Shown piece by piece: positions 49,020 through 59,830 of a DNA stretch of 64,000 bases; positions within the stretch are counted from its first letter, which is position 1, and every line of letters starts with the position of its first letter. A model generated the notes under the pieces. The model worked only from the letters and a program-made list of their open reading frames with translations. It made no database searches and had not been told where the DNA came from. The translations under genes were made by a program, and so were the position numbers. Location: NCBI RefSeq assembly GCF_964656455.1, contig NC_135720.1, forward strand, positions 103,118,696 to 103,182,695. The letters are read 5' to 3'. This stretch comes from Halichoerus grypus. Taxonomy: Eukaryota; Chordata; Mammalia; Carnivora; Phocidae.

Positions 49020-49470
49020 TATTCTTCAAAAATATGCTTTTTAATGGCTGGATAGTAGCCATCATATGAAAATATCAAAATGTTCTCAATCATTTCTTTT
49101 TAGGAGATACTTAGGTCATTTCTCATTGGGGAGTATTAGTACTAAGATTTTGGTGAATATCATCATGCCAAAATCTTTGTCCCCATCTCTGACAGGATAA
49201 ATTCTTTTTTTTAATATTTTATTTATTTATTTTAGAGAGAGAGAGCGAGCATGTAAGAATGAGCAGGGGGAGGGGCCAAGGGAGAAGGAAAAACAGAATC
49301 TCAAGCAGACTGCCCACTGGGCATGGAGCCCAATGTAGGGCTGGACCCCACCACCCTGAGATCATGACCTGAGCTGAAATCAAGTCAGGCCGCTTAACCA
49401 ACTGAGCCACCCCGGTGTCCCCAACAGGATAAATTCTTTAAAAATAGACTTACTTACTAGGTCAGAATTT
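49020..49470 (-). mobile_element. Old LINE fragment (antisense), split by a Can-SINE
   Basis: The left part ('taatggctggatagtagcca', 'atttctcattggggagtatt', 'tgccaaaatctttgtcccca') and the right part ('aaattctttaaaaatagact', 'tactaggtcagaattta') join across the SINE at 49208-49424. Together they look like an antisense old L1 3' region. The family is not certain. Confidence 0.5.
49208..49424 (-). mobile_element. Can-SINE (antisense)
   Basis: Reverse-complement copy: 'taatattttatttatttatt', (GA)n, 'ccaccctgagatcatgacct' and 'aaccaactgagccacccc'. It is flanked by a perfect 15-bp duplication CAGGATAAATTCTTT (49193-49207 and 49425-49439). Confidence 0.97.
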
Positions 49471-49849
49471 ATGTTTTTTCTTAAATTACTTAATTATGAC
49501 AACAAGGACTACTGGTAAAAATTGATACTGCAAAAAAACAGAGCTGACTCTTGATAAGCCTATGAATCACCTAGCAGAAGCAGAAATGTTAGACGGGAAT
49601 AGTAGCCAACAAGGTTTACAAGGCCATGGGGTAGCCATGGGGTAGCAGTCAATATGATTTGCAGAAGGAAGTAAGAACGTAGGCCATTCTGGTGAGTCAG
49701 TTAGGTGTAAATAGATGAAAGTTTCTGCAGCTTTAGGCAAGTCACTTAGGCTCTTGTAAACCTCAGTTTGCTCATTTTGAACCTTGGGGGATATTTACTA
49801 CCCTCATAGGTTGGAATACTTAATATTGTTAAGTTAAATTTTCTTAAAT

Positions 49850-50295
49850 TACTTATAGATTTGATGTAATCTTAATTACAATCTAGGCCAGCATTTCTGT
49901 AGAAATAGACGAGCTGCTCTTAAACTTTATATGAAAAGCAAAGGAACTAGAAACAATTTTGAAAAAGAAGAACAATGTTAGAGGACTCACTACCTACCTC
50001 CAGATTTATTATAAAGCTCTGGTAACCAAGTCAGTGTAGTACTGGCACAAGGATAGACAGACAGATCAATAGGCCAGAATAGAGTATCCAGAAATAGGTA
50101 TGTATATGGTAAATAGTTTTTGACAAAGGAACAAAAGAACTTCAAAGGCAAAGGGAATACTTTTCAACAAATGGTATTGGAAGAAGTGGTGGCTCTCCAC
50201 ATGAAAAAAAAAGAGACACCAACTTGGATCCCTATTTTACATCATGCACAAAATATTTTTCCGGATGGTAGAAAGATCTGTAAATAAAAATTTGA
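49850..50295 (+). mobile_element. Old L1 ORF2 fragment
   Basis: The L1 reverse-transcriptase region close to its C-terminal end: 'atatgaaaagcaaaggaact', 'taaagctctggtaaccaagt', 'gtagtactggcacaaggata', 'agacagatcaataggccaga'. It stops near 'catcatgcacaaaat'. Frameshifted, no open frame. Confidence 0.85.
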
Positions 50296-50799
50296 GAACT
50301 TTGAAGTATGGTTTATAAGAAAAAGCATCTGCCCTCGGGCTCAGATTCTCTCTGATCCTTAAACACATCAGGATTGATTTAGATTAAGTTAGAGCCTGGC
50401 TTTCAGTTCTTTCCCATTCCTTATTAGCATACAGAGAAACCCAAATTTGGAGTCCAAAATTATCATGTACCTAGGGAATACAATTGCTTCAAACTCAAAA
50501 AAGGACAGAAATCTTTAAGAGGTTTCATCTGAAGCAAAAATATTGAAGAGGTGGGTCAAGAATGTTATGTAAACATGATAAATATTCTTAAAGAAATAAA
50601 GCAATATATTGCTAATATATTAGCAATATAAAAATAAGAAATTATTAAAAATGGAAATATGTAAAGTATAATAGCTGGAAAAAAATACACAAAAATGGGA
50701 TAAAGAACAGAATAGATGCAGCTAAAGAATGAATTAGTCAAATGGAAAATCAGAAGGAAATATCTCAGGAAGAAGAAGGATTAAATAGAAAATTGAGAA

Positions 50800-51660
50800 G
50801 CTAAGCATACCCCACCCTGTCCCTATTATATGGTATCAAATCTCCCCTCTCAAGATAATCAGAGTCACTTATTCCCCCATTAATGTAACTCCCTTCTGAT
50901 CCACTGGTATAAGCCCAAAGTGGCCAGATGGTGACATAGCTGCAAATTTAGTAGAACCCTTAATTTCTCTGCTAGTCTAGGCATAACCCCTCCTGGGAAC
51001 TGAGATCTTTAACCTAGCAGCACCTGAAGTTATGAAAAGGGGAAGAGCAAATTCCACAAATGGGTCAGTGGGATCAAAATTTTTATAGGGACCACTCCTA
51101 CTTCCGCACCTTGGTTTCCAGACCTATGAATTCTAACAATTGAGGATATAGCACCATATATTGCCTTTATTTTAGTACATATACACCAAAACAGAGGACT
51201 AAACTCTAACCCTCATGGTGTCTTCTCTAAGAGGCCACTGTGCTTTTCAACTGGGCCAGTTGCTTCTGGCTGATGGGATATATGGTGAAACTGGTGAGTT
51301 CTGTGACCCCTGCTGCACCTCCTTTGCAGTAAAATTAGTCCCTCACCTGCAGAAAGGTTGCAGGATACCATGTTGATAGATTAGACATTCAGATGCCTTT
51401 TGATGGAGATACTGATTCTTAACTAGTATAGATATAAATTCTGGTAAGGACAAACTGCTTTCCTCCTCATTTGAGGGCTTAGCATTGGTCTCTGGTGCTG
51501 ATGTTCCATGGTAACTGGATAAATCTTGGTGGGCTGAATTCCATTCGATTAGACACCAAGGTTTTTGAACTCCTACTCTACCTTTTATTTCAATATAAAG
51601 TGACCATCCTTAACCCAATGTCATTTCAATTCTAAAGATGGCTCCTCTCTGGGGAACCAC
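50800..51660 (-). pseudogene. ERVL pol remnant (integrase region), decayed
   Basis: On the bottom strand, the stretch around 51310-51400 translates in part to the end of a retroviral integrase core domain of ERVL type, with the HGI-type motif and the downstream block ending in an Ala-Lys-Glu-Val-like string still readable. Flanking bases ('caattgaggatatagcacca', 'ctagcagcacctgaagttat') fit the rest of an ERVL pol 3' region in the same orientation. Stops and frameshifts interrupt it, and no gag, env or paired LTR was found, so it is an inactive fossil of a non-infectious endogenous family. Confidence 0.6.
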
Positions 51661-52054
51661 TCCAGTACCATTTGCTTACCCTCTTACACAGTGTCTGTGT
51701 GCTGGCTGTTGAAGAAGAGACTGTGAGATCTCCCTGTTTCCGTATCACCTGATAATGGAACTGAGTTATTCAACTGGCCTGCAAAATACCAAATCCTCCT
51801 TCCATAGATGGGGGCCTGGGCCCTGGCACTCCTCCCCTTTGCTCTACTCCCCTTAGATTCATTCCATGGAAGACCTCCAGGTCGAGGAGGAAATCCAGAA
51901 TCCCCAACTCCGATGTGAAGACCACAGACCCCTTGTCAGCAAGCACGTGGGCATGGTTCCTACAGAGCTAAGGTCTTGTCAGTCTGAAGACCAAGTCTGT
52001 CCCCAGAATCTCTCTCTCATGTCCACACTTTTGGGTCTTACTGAGCTGAACTTA

Positions 52055-52215
52055 TAGCCTGGTTCTGCCACTTCTTAGTTGCGTGATCTTAAATGAGTTA
52101 CTCAGCATCCCCAAGATCCCTTTTCCTGAGCTGGCATAGGAAAAGACTTATTTGCCTTTCACAAGGCTGTGGTGTTGCTTGACACAGTGCCTGGTATCTG
52201 GTTCCCACTAAACAA
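52055..52215 (+). mobile_element. MIR SINE
   Basis: A sense MIR: 'gcctggttctgccacttctt', 'gcgtgatcttaaatgagtta', then the 3' part 'cttgacacagtgcctggtat'. Confidence 0.8.
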
Positions 52216-52984
52216 TAGATATTGTTATTATAATTTTAGTAATATTGTTATTTACCTCGTTTCATGCCCACTTGCCCTCCTGTGCGGGTGACCATTATTC
52301 CAGCTTTATAACTATCCCACAATCCCCATCTCTTCTATAATTCCTCCTAGTCCTACATACAGCTGCCTAGTGGACTTGGCTTTTTTTTCAATGAGGCTAT
52401 AGTACCTGGCAACTTTGAAAATGTCCCTCCTACTTTTCTCCTTGCCTTATACACCATCTCCTTTTCTGTTGACTTTATGATTAATAAAAATGTGCAAACT
52501 TACAGCATATGACAATGAAGTTGCTTCCACAAACGACTGGAAAGCATACATCCATTTGTGCTGACGTGCCTATTTCTTCTGACGCACAAGGCTGTGATTT
52601 AATGACAGGTTCACATCCTAAAATTGGGGTGGCACTGAAAACATGACATGACAGTCTATGCCACACAGTACACTAGAAATAGGCCAATAGATGTCACCAA
52701 GAAAAGGCAAGAAAAGAAAAGTACATTGATTCTTAATGCGTACTCAATGAAAAGCCAAAGTACTTTACATTTTTCAGTAGAGAGTCCAAAGAATGGGTTG
52801 GCTTGAGCCATGGCAGGAGAACTGGCAATTCCTGCCAAATGAATTCGTTAAAGAAGCAATGTCAATTTCAATGTCAATTAAACATGACATTAGTTCAATG
52901 TCAGCTTGCTGGGCCCCTGGGCCACCTAGCACCACTGGTGATTCAAACATGATTTTCACTGCTTTGGTCACAATGTGCCCTCCC

Positions 52985-53190
52985 ACAGAAACCTTCAACT
53001 GCCCCCCACTGTCCACAAGGACAACTCCAAACTCCTAGTTCAGTTTCCAAGATCTTTTAGCATGGGGGGTCTCTATTAGCTACCCCCATACCCTGGACTT
53101 TCCCCCCTCATGATTTTGCTTACAGTCTTCTCTGTTCCATCTATTCTGTTGAAATCCCACCTGTCTTTCAAGCCTCTCCATGTCTACTAC
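52985..53190. mobile_element. L2 LINE relic
   Basis: 'acaaggacaactccaaactc' and 'gaaatcccacctgtctttca' are in the order and spacing of the L2 block also seen near 45790. Moderately diverged. Confidence 0.6.
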
Positions 53191-53855
53191 CACCATGAAA
53201 TCCCAATGTCTTCTTCAGTCAGAGCTAATTTCTCAGTCCTATGTATTTCTATATTACTTCTGTTTGTTCTTCTCTTCTAGAAATTATTATATTTTGCCCT
53301 GTATTCAAATGTTTAAATACGTAGCTTTGGTTAAGTCACTCGTTCCCACTGAACATAAGAGAGCGGCCATGAGAAGCAAACTGAACAACGTTGGCAAAGG
53401 TGTTCAAAACATACATCTAAATCTATTAAGCACTATACAAAGGTAAAAGGGTCTCATTATTCTATTCATGTCTTGTGAAGGAATATTTGGTTAATTCCAT
53501 AGAACGATCATTTTTAGTGACATCACTTGGTTAAAGCAGGCCAAGGAGACCTTATATGGCGGTTAACATTGAATTTTATACTTTAAATGGGTGAATTTCA
53601 TGTTATGTGGATTATAGCTCAATAGCTGTTATTTAAAAAATAGTAGGTTGAATCTCTATATAGATGGGTCAGCAAGTTTACTGTGTCCCACTACCGTGAG
53701 CAGAGCTCACTCTGACCAGTGATGAATCCAAATGTGCATACATCTTTCATTCTAAACAAGAATAGATGAATAAATCAGCAAAACTCCATTCACACTGACT
53801 GGATGGATCCTCCTATGAAACAGGGTCACCATTAGAGAGCAGAGAAGGAACGAGG

Positions 53856-53867
53856 CCAGCAGGTGGC
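53856..53867 (+). promoter_or_regulatory. CTCF-like core
   Basis: CCAGCAGGTGGC matches the 12-base CTCF core CCASYAGRKGGC. The next two bases (TC) deviate from the extended consensus, so it is weaker than the site at 18806. Confidence 0.45.
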
Positions 53868-54588
53868 TCACACTCAGATGAGGTGGGGATGGAATCCTTT
53901 GTGAAATTGGACAACAGGTGACAACAGGTATAAATGAATAAAGATGAAAGTGACTTGAAGAGTAGCAAAGCTCTCAAGGATTTTATATGAGGAAATTCAT
54001 GAGATGTTGAGTTTTCTGATGAATCTTGACATTTACTATGAATTTTCTAGACCAAAGGCTGTTCCAAAAAGTGAAGGAAAAACATGAAGCACCTCCATAA
54101 ACCCAATGTTCCCTTTGTCACCTGTGACTTTATACCTCCTTTCAGTGGTCTGCTGCTTAATGAGCAGAGTTTGCCTTAAGCAAGTTATGAGAGATGTCAG
54201 CTTTGGGTTGGCTCCCCTTACTTTCTTTTTTTGTTTTCACCTTCCTCTAAGTGCTGGTCTATTTACTCATCTCTCAAAAGAAAATGCCCAACCTACTGAT
54301 CCATTCCTCTTGGCCTTTCTCTCCAGCAAAATATGCTGCTTTGAGTGATTCAGAGAGACTTAGTCACACACATGTGTAAGTAAATGGCTAATAGAGGTGG
54401 ATCTGACATGGTTCCTGGGGAAAAAGCCATAAGGCAGAGAGATGAATTTCTGATTATGACATTGGAGCCATGCCCGAAAGGGGCAGGGAGAAGCCTCCCC
54501 TGATTTTTCCCACCCTGCACTCCGAGAAAAACCGTAGAGCTATGAAGCAATCAGTACCCGCTTTGCCTCTTAGTAAAGTGTAATACTT

Positions 54589-54785
54589 GGGGCGCCTGGG
54601 TGGCTCAGTTGATTAAGCGTCTGCCTTTGGCTCAAATCATGATCCCAGAGTCCAGGGATGGGGCCCCGCATTGCATCGGGCTCCCTGCTCAGCGGGGAGC
54701 CTGCTTCTCCCTCTCCCTCAGCCCCTCCCCCTGCTTGTGTGCTCTCTCTCTCTCTCTCAAATAAATAAATAAAATCTTTTTTAAA
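54589..54785 (+). mobile_element. Can-SINE
   Basis: A full-length sense copy with a duplicated 'gcattgcatc' step in the middle, (CT)n and a (TAAA)n tail. A perfect 14-bp duplication AAAGTGTAATACTT flanks it (54575-54588 and 54786-54799). Confidence 0.97.
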
Positions 54786-55489
54786 AAAGTGTAATACTTA
54801 TCAAAGGCCCCATTGTACCCTCAAGCAACATATTAGTTGCAAAGGATGTCTACATGTACATTTTAAATGTAACAATACCTAGAGTGGAAAGAAATGTCTT
54901 TTTGATCTGGGAGGAGGACAATATATTTTAGGTCCTCCCACACTCACAGTAAATTGGCAGAATTATAACACCCATGAGAAGCCAGTACTTTTCCAAGTAA
55001 ATGGTGAGGTTACGCTAAGTGCTCTGAGGCTTCCTCTGGCTGTATTCTTCAGGAAGACCGGAGGGCGTGGCTGTGACTAAGTGTGTTCACCCCCCACGCC
55101 ATGAACACATGTGCAGTTTTGTACTGAGAGTGTGTCTTTCAAAATAGGCCTCCAATCAGAGACCAAAAGACAAGTGTCCCTCTGCCTGCATGAGTACATC
55201 CACGACTGATGGAGTTATTCAACAGATGACATTCAGTCCCAGCCTAGAAAATAATCATTCTTTCTTTGCTGAGTAATTGCCAGACGTCACTCCATAAGGT
55301 GAAAGAACATGAAAACCAGCAGAGCCGGGCCCCAGGGGATTCCTACACTTGCAAGTTCTGCTCTCCTGCAGACTGAGCTAATAGACTCTGTGACACACCA
55401 AAAAGTGACCAAGAAGAAACAAACACCACTAGGCCTGATTCATGAACCTTTGGGCGGGTGATCACAGATTAGGACTTATTTTTTGCTAC

Positions 55490-56175
55490 TATTGTTTCTT
55501 GAGGTATAATTTACATATGGTAGAATGAAATATTTACAGGTGTATCGTTCTCTGAATTTTGACAAACTTAGACGATCAGACAGACACCATCACAATCAAA
55601 ATTCCCTCATATCAGAAAGTTCCCTTGTGCCCCTTTGTAGCCAATGCCCTCCCTTTACCACCAATCTGATTTCTGTCCTTATTGTTTTGTCTTTTCTAGA
55701 AGGTCATATAAATGCAATCAAACAGGAAATAGCCAATGTGTATTTGGCTTCTTTCACTTAACAAAATGCTTTTGAGACTCATCCATGTGATTGTATGTAT
55801 CACTACTTCATTCCTTCTTAGCGATGAACAGTATTCCACTTATGGATAGACCACAGTTTGTTTATCTATTCACAGTTCAGGGACATTTGGGTTGTTTCTA
55901 GTTTTTAATGGTTATGAATAAAGCTGCTAATAAAATTTGCTTATAAGTTTTGAGAGGTCATCTTCATTTCTCTTGTCTAAATACCCGTGAGTGGAATTCC
56001 TGGCTTACATGATACATGAATATTTAACTTTGTAAGACACTTCCAAACCATTTTGTAAAGGGGCCATATCATTCCCGCCAGCAACATATGATAGTTGCAG
56101 TTCCTTGGCATCCTCCTCAGCACTAGATGTTGTCAGTTTCCTTGATCTGAGCCATTTTCATAATTTTTCATGAAC
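55490..56175 (-). mobile_element. Old L1 3' fragment (antisense)
   Basis: Antisense L1: 'ttgaggtataatttacatat' at the left, 'agtattccacttatggatag', 'catttgggttgtttctagtt', 'ggttatgaataaagctgcta' and 'ccaaaccattttgtaaaggg'. Long but decayed. Confidence 0.9.
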
Positions 56176-56196
56176 TTTTGATCTAGGCTGAGCTAT

Positions 56197-56233
56197 AAAA
56201 TTAAACATTCTGAAAAAAAAATTAAACATTCTG
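56197..56233. repeat. 16-bp direct duplication separated by five A
   Basis: AAAATTAAACATTCTG occurs at 56197-56212 and again at 56218-56233 with only AAAAA between. The duplication starts with AAAA, as L1-made target-site duplications usually do. It may be a poly(A)-only insertion or a simple slippage product. Confidence 0.9.
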
Positions 56234-56242
56234 CTAGCTACA

Positions 56243-56680
56243 TATACTGGTTGAATATGTCTCCCTCAAATTTGCATTCACCTGGAACCTCAGAACGTGA
56301 CCTTATTGGAAAATAGGATCTTTGCAGATGCAATTAGATTTGTTTAGATGAGGTCCTCCTGGATTAAAGTGGGCCTTAATTCCAATGGCTGGTGTCATTA
56401 TATGAGGCCATATGAAGACACAGAGACCCACAGAGGAGACCACCACGTGGCCATGGAGGCAACGGATGGAGCTAGCTGCAACAAGCCGAGGAACATCAGA
56501 AACCACCAGAAGCTGGAAGAGACAAAGAAAGATTCTTAGAGCCTCTGGAGGGAGTGTGGCCCTGCCAACACCTTAATGTCAGACTTCTAGTCTCCAAAAC
56601 TGTGAGAAAATGAATTCCTGTTGTTGTCAGCCACCTAGTTTGTCATAGTTTGTTACAGTAGCCCTACAAAAATGATACAC
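56243..56680 (+). mobile_element. MLT1-type solo LTR
   Basis: Full-length layout: 'ggttgaatatgtctccctca', 'acctcagaacgtgaccttat', 'tttgcagatgcaattagatt', 'aaccaccagaagctggaaga', 'ctagtctccaaaactgtgag', and the end 'tttgttacagtagccctaca'. At about 440 bp it is close to the usual size. No internal ERV sequence follows, so it is a solo LTR. Confidence 0.92.
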
Positions 56681-57949
56681 TATAAACAGAATTTACGAAA
56701 TACAAGAATACAAAGAACTTTAGAAGGTTATATTTGGCTTACATAAAGCTTTCTGAGGAAAAAAATATAATAATTGTGTGAAAAAATAGTTTTAATAGGT
56801 ATAAATACATCATTAGCAGCCTAAATTACTAACAGCTATAAACTACTTGGACTAAGTCTTGAATAATCTATAATTCAACTTTTTATTCATCAGGCTGAAC
56901 TTCTGTTAGTAAGTCCAAATTAGTGAAGACCTACTTTTTATCAAGAATCAAGGTCAGTCCAGAACCAGAGTCCCAATGGTTCCTAACCTATGGCTATTGA
57001 ATATGTGAGACCCACATTTTGCAGACTGGTCTATAAAGGATCATGAGATAGACTTTGTTTTAGTTTGGTAGTTTTTGTGGTATAACGTATCGCAACCTTA
57101 CAGGCATTGTAAAATAATTTGTCCATTTCCCCTGCCACGGGACAGACACTAGTTTTGAAAACAAAACTTCTGTGGCAGAGCCAGCCTTGGCTATTTTCTT
57201 CATAAAGTACACTTCACATTTCAGCTTTCACACAAGCCTCTTCCAGCTCCTGAGGAAGAAAATAATCCAGCCCTCAAACCTCTATCAGACTTCCTTAGGT
57301 AGGCAGAGGGACCCCCTTCCCACTCCAAAATTCATGAAAGAAGTTGATTCTTCTCGTACTCCATTACTCACAAACATATTACTAGCTTGAAGATGATTAT
57401 CTTAACTCAATAACATAAAATAAAGGAATAGTCCATCAATAACAGTCAGTAACAGGTTCCGGCTTATGCCACCATGATGTCCTGAGTAGTTGTTACAACA
57501 GGACAGAAGTTGAGACAACAGGGCAGGAGACCTGGTACAGATGTAAGCAGGAATTCCATTTTTTTTTTACAATCATCCCTCTATTTATACTATTCAAGCC
57601 TGATTTTTTTCCCCCATTACTGACATGAGATATACAACAAGCCTATCAGTCGAACACCACATGTTGTCATATGGAGATCTGGGAAGAGTCTCTGGCCCTC
57701 GCTGAGCTCCTCCTGAGTCATTTTCCGTATCATGTGCCGTAGGGAACAGCTGTACCATGCCTACATCACTGGGGTAGCTGGTGAACACAATCACGCGTTC
57801 CATAAAATGTTTGCAGAGTAAGGCCAAGTGTCATCACCTGAACAGAGTCCAAAATTGTTCAGCGACCCAGATAAAAGTCTGGTCTTCACTCCCCCTGCTC
57901 GTTAGTCAGCATGCACTGTTCTTTGAGTGTCTGGGAAAACACAGGGTTG

Positions 57950-58003
57950 GCCTATTGGTTGGGGCAGTGAGGCGGGGGCGGAGACAAGGGCTTATAATAT
58001 TGG
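57950..58003 (+). promoter_or_regulatory. Promoter-like cluster upstream of ENPP5
   Basis: Within 54 bases there is an inverted CCAAT (ATTGG at 57954-57958), a GC box GGGGGCGGAG ending at 57983, a TATA-like 'cttataat' at 57991-57998 and another ATTGG at 57999-58003. It sits about 1.2 kb before the CpG island. It could be an upstream promoter or enhancer, or the remains of an LTR promoter. No transcript evidence exists here. Confidence 0.35.
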
Positions 58004-59139
58004 ACCACCCCGTTCCAAGCTTGGGCAACTTCAAAGCACAGGGCTTAAGGAACTTGGAACAAACTGTACAACTTCACTGTCGCTGGGTCTGGCTGAAAAC
58101 AGAAACCAGCCTCTCTAATCCCCACCCCACCTGTGGAGAACCATAAATTCAGGTTACTACAAATAAAAGGTCATGGAAGAGTGCCCAGATGCCCCTTGGG
58201 ATGTTCGATGCAATCAGAAGGGAGCGATTGGGGTAGGGGCTGTCCTTCCACAAGAAGTTGAGGGAAAGAGAAAAAAAAATGACCAAAATGTTTGCCTTGT
58301 TTAAATATCAGCAAGAATGTCTATTCATTTTACAGTTCCAGTACGCTAGACAGGGAGCTGGGGGGCAGGAGCTCCAGAGAGGAGCCGAAGCCACTGGCTT
58401 TGCTCTATTTTATGGGCTAACTAGATGTTTAAACTTAGATTGTGACAGCCAGGCACATATTATTTTCCATTGCAGGGTGGTCAGAATTAGGCCCGGGGAC
58501 CCTTCCAGGGAGCTCAAGGTCATTGTTACAACTTATGGTAAATATAGTTGAGATCAAATCGACAAACCATGCCCTTGCCCACACACAAACAGCACCCCTA
58601 ACAAACCAGAAGACTTCCTGAGAGAGGAAATGAGACCTGATGTTTGTAGTCTGACTGCGTGTTTGGAAACAAAGCTAGAAGCAGAGTCTCCAATCTGGAT
58701 GAAACCATCAGAGTAGCTGGTCAGCCTCCACCCCTGGGCAGATTAACCCACTCCTGAACCTGGCGTGGTTGATTTCGAGCGGTTTCAGGTACCACTGAGA
58801 CCTGACACTGCAAAAACCTGGTGCTTATGTTGCAAAAACCTGCAACATTGGGGCTGCAGAACTGACTGAATTAAACCCTTCGAAATCAGATTTTTCTGAG
58901 GTAAAGCAGGTCATACCAGCTAATAAAGAGTTAAAATGTCATTGTCCCGTCGACTTTCTGGGGCGTTCAAGTGTTCCTCAGAGCAAAGTCCAGGGTATGG
59001 AGTCACCAGTTTTTGATAAGAAAAAAACAGAGTAACAAAAAAACCTTGAGAGATCAGATAAGAAAATAAAAGTACTTTCAACCACAACAGTGAGTGTTGA
59101 CAAACCACTGGGGTAGGGCTTTATAATCGTTCTACGTCG

Positions 59140-59830
59140 CCGACGACAACGTAACTGCCCGGCAAGAAAAGGCCACACCGCAGGAGGATGTGTGAGCAGG
59201 CAGACGGGGGACCTCAGCGAGGACCCAGCAGCGGCCGTGTTGGCCTCCGCGACCCCTGGGGCCTCCCGGCGATCCTCTGCTCCCGCAGGCTGTGCCCCTT
59301 CCACCCTCCAGACGCAGGCAGCGCCCGCCCCCCCGGGCCCGCTGATTGGCAGGCGGTTCAGCGACTCCTAGAGCCCGGCTTTGGTTGGGCAGGTCCAGCG
59401 GAGGGCACCGTCCTACCCCAGCCAATAGGAGGCAAGAGGCGGGACCTGCGGCCGGGAGGCGGTGCTGGTCAGGTGCTCCGCGCCGAGGCTGCGTGCAGGT
59501 GAGCCGCTGCAAGTTCAAGGGGCGATCCTGGCTTCCGCTACCTCCCCGCTATTGCCCCCGGGTCTGCGTGAGGGACCCCCGCCTCCTGACCCTCCATCCT
59601 CTTGTCCCAAGCTCATGCGGACCGTCCGGATCGCTGCGAGGGTAAGAGTCCAGGGGAGTGGGCTGCTTCCCTCCTGGGGACCCACACGGCTCCTGTGGTC
59701 CCCTCAGACCACCCCCCCGCCTTTCCTCTGCACACGCACACAGCCCACGTGGGGACACCTGCCGGCCTCGGTGGGCGGGAGGTCTGCGAATTGCGAACGT
59801 ATTCAACGCCCCGACCCTGCCCAGTGACTA
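59140..59830 (+). promoter_or_regulatory. ENPP5: ENPP5 CpG-island promoter
   Basis: GC content and CpG density rise sharply over these bases against an AT-rich surround. Contained motifs: ATTGG at 59345-59349, CCAAT at 59422-59426, a GC box in 'gaggcgggac' (59436-59445) and more GGCGG strings. There is no TATA box, which fits a TATA-less housekeeping-type promoter. The island ends about 2 kb before the first coding exon of ENPP5. Open frames through it on both strands are composition artefacts. Confidence 0.85.
59446..59498 (+). other. ENPP5: Likely non-coding exon 1 of ENPP5 (5' end uncertain)
   Basis: A strong splice donor CAG|GTGAGC ends the exon at 59498, 72 bases after the CCAAT box. 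The start is a guess downstream of the GC box. A second good donor, AGG|GTAAGA, ends at 59641 and could serve a longer or alternative first exon. Coding begins only in exon 2. Confidence 0.55.

Larger units (their letters stand above)
19101..59139. other. RCAN2-ENPP5 intergenic region
   Basis: About 40 kb without a supportable gene. Named repeats and sites inside it are listed separately. In 20800-22040, 23860-25740, 25960-27750, 29830-32980, 34870-36830, 38920-42040, 44095-45785, 47360-48800, 53190-54570, 56690-57930 and 58010-59139 I see only unassigned sequence, scattered MIR/L2-like scraps (for example near 27360, 27610, 35400, 40680, 41820 and 45600) and short open frames. None of those frames has an exon boundary or recognisable family behind it. 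Confidence 0.75.

Noticed and set aside
57594..57827. A 77-codon minus-strand frame that could be a processed pseudogene
   Set aside because: No family recognised, no poly(A) or target-site duplication found around it.
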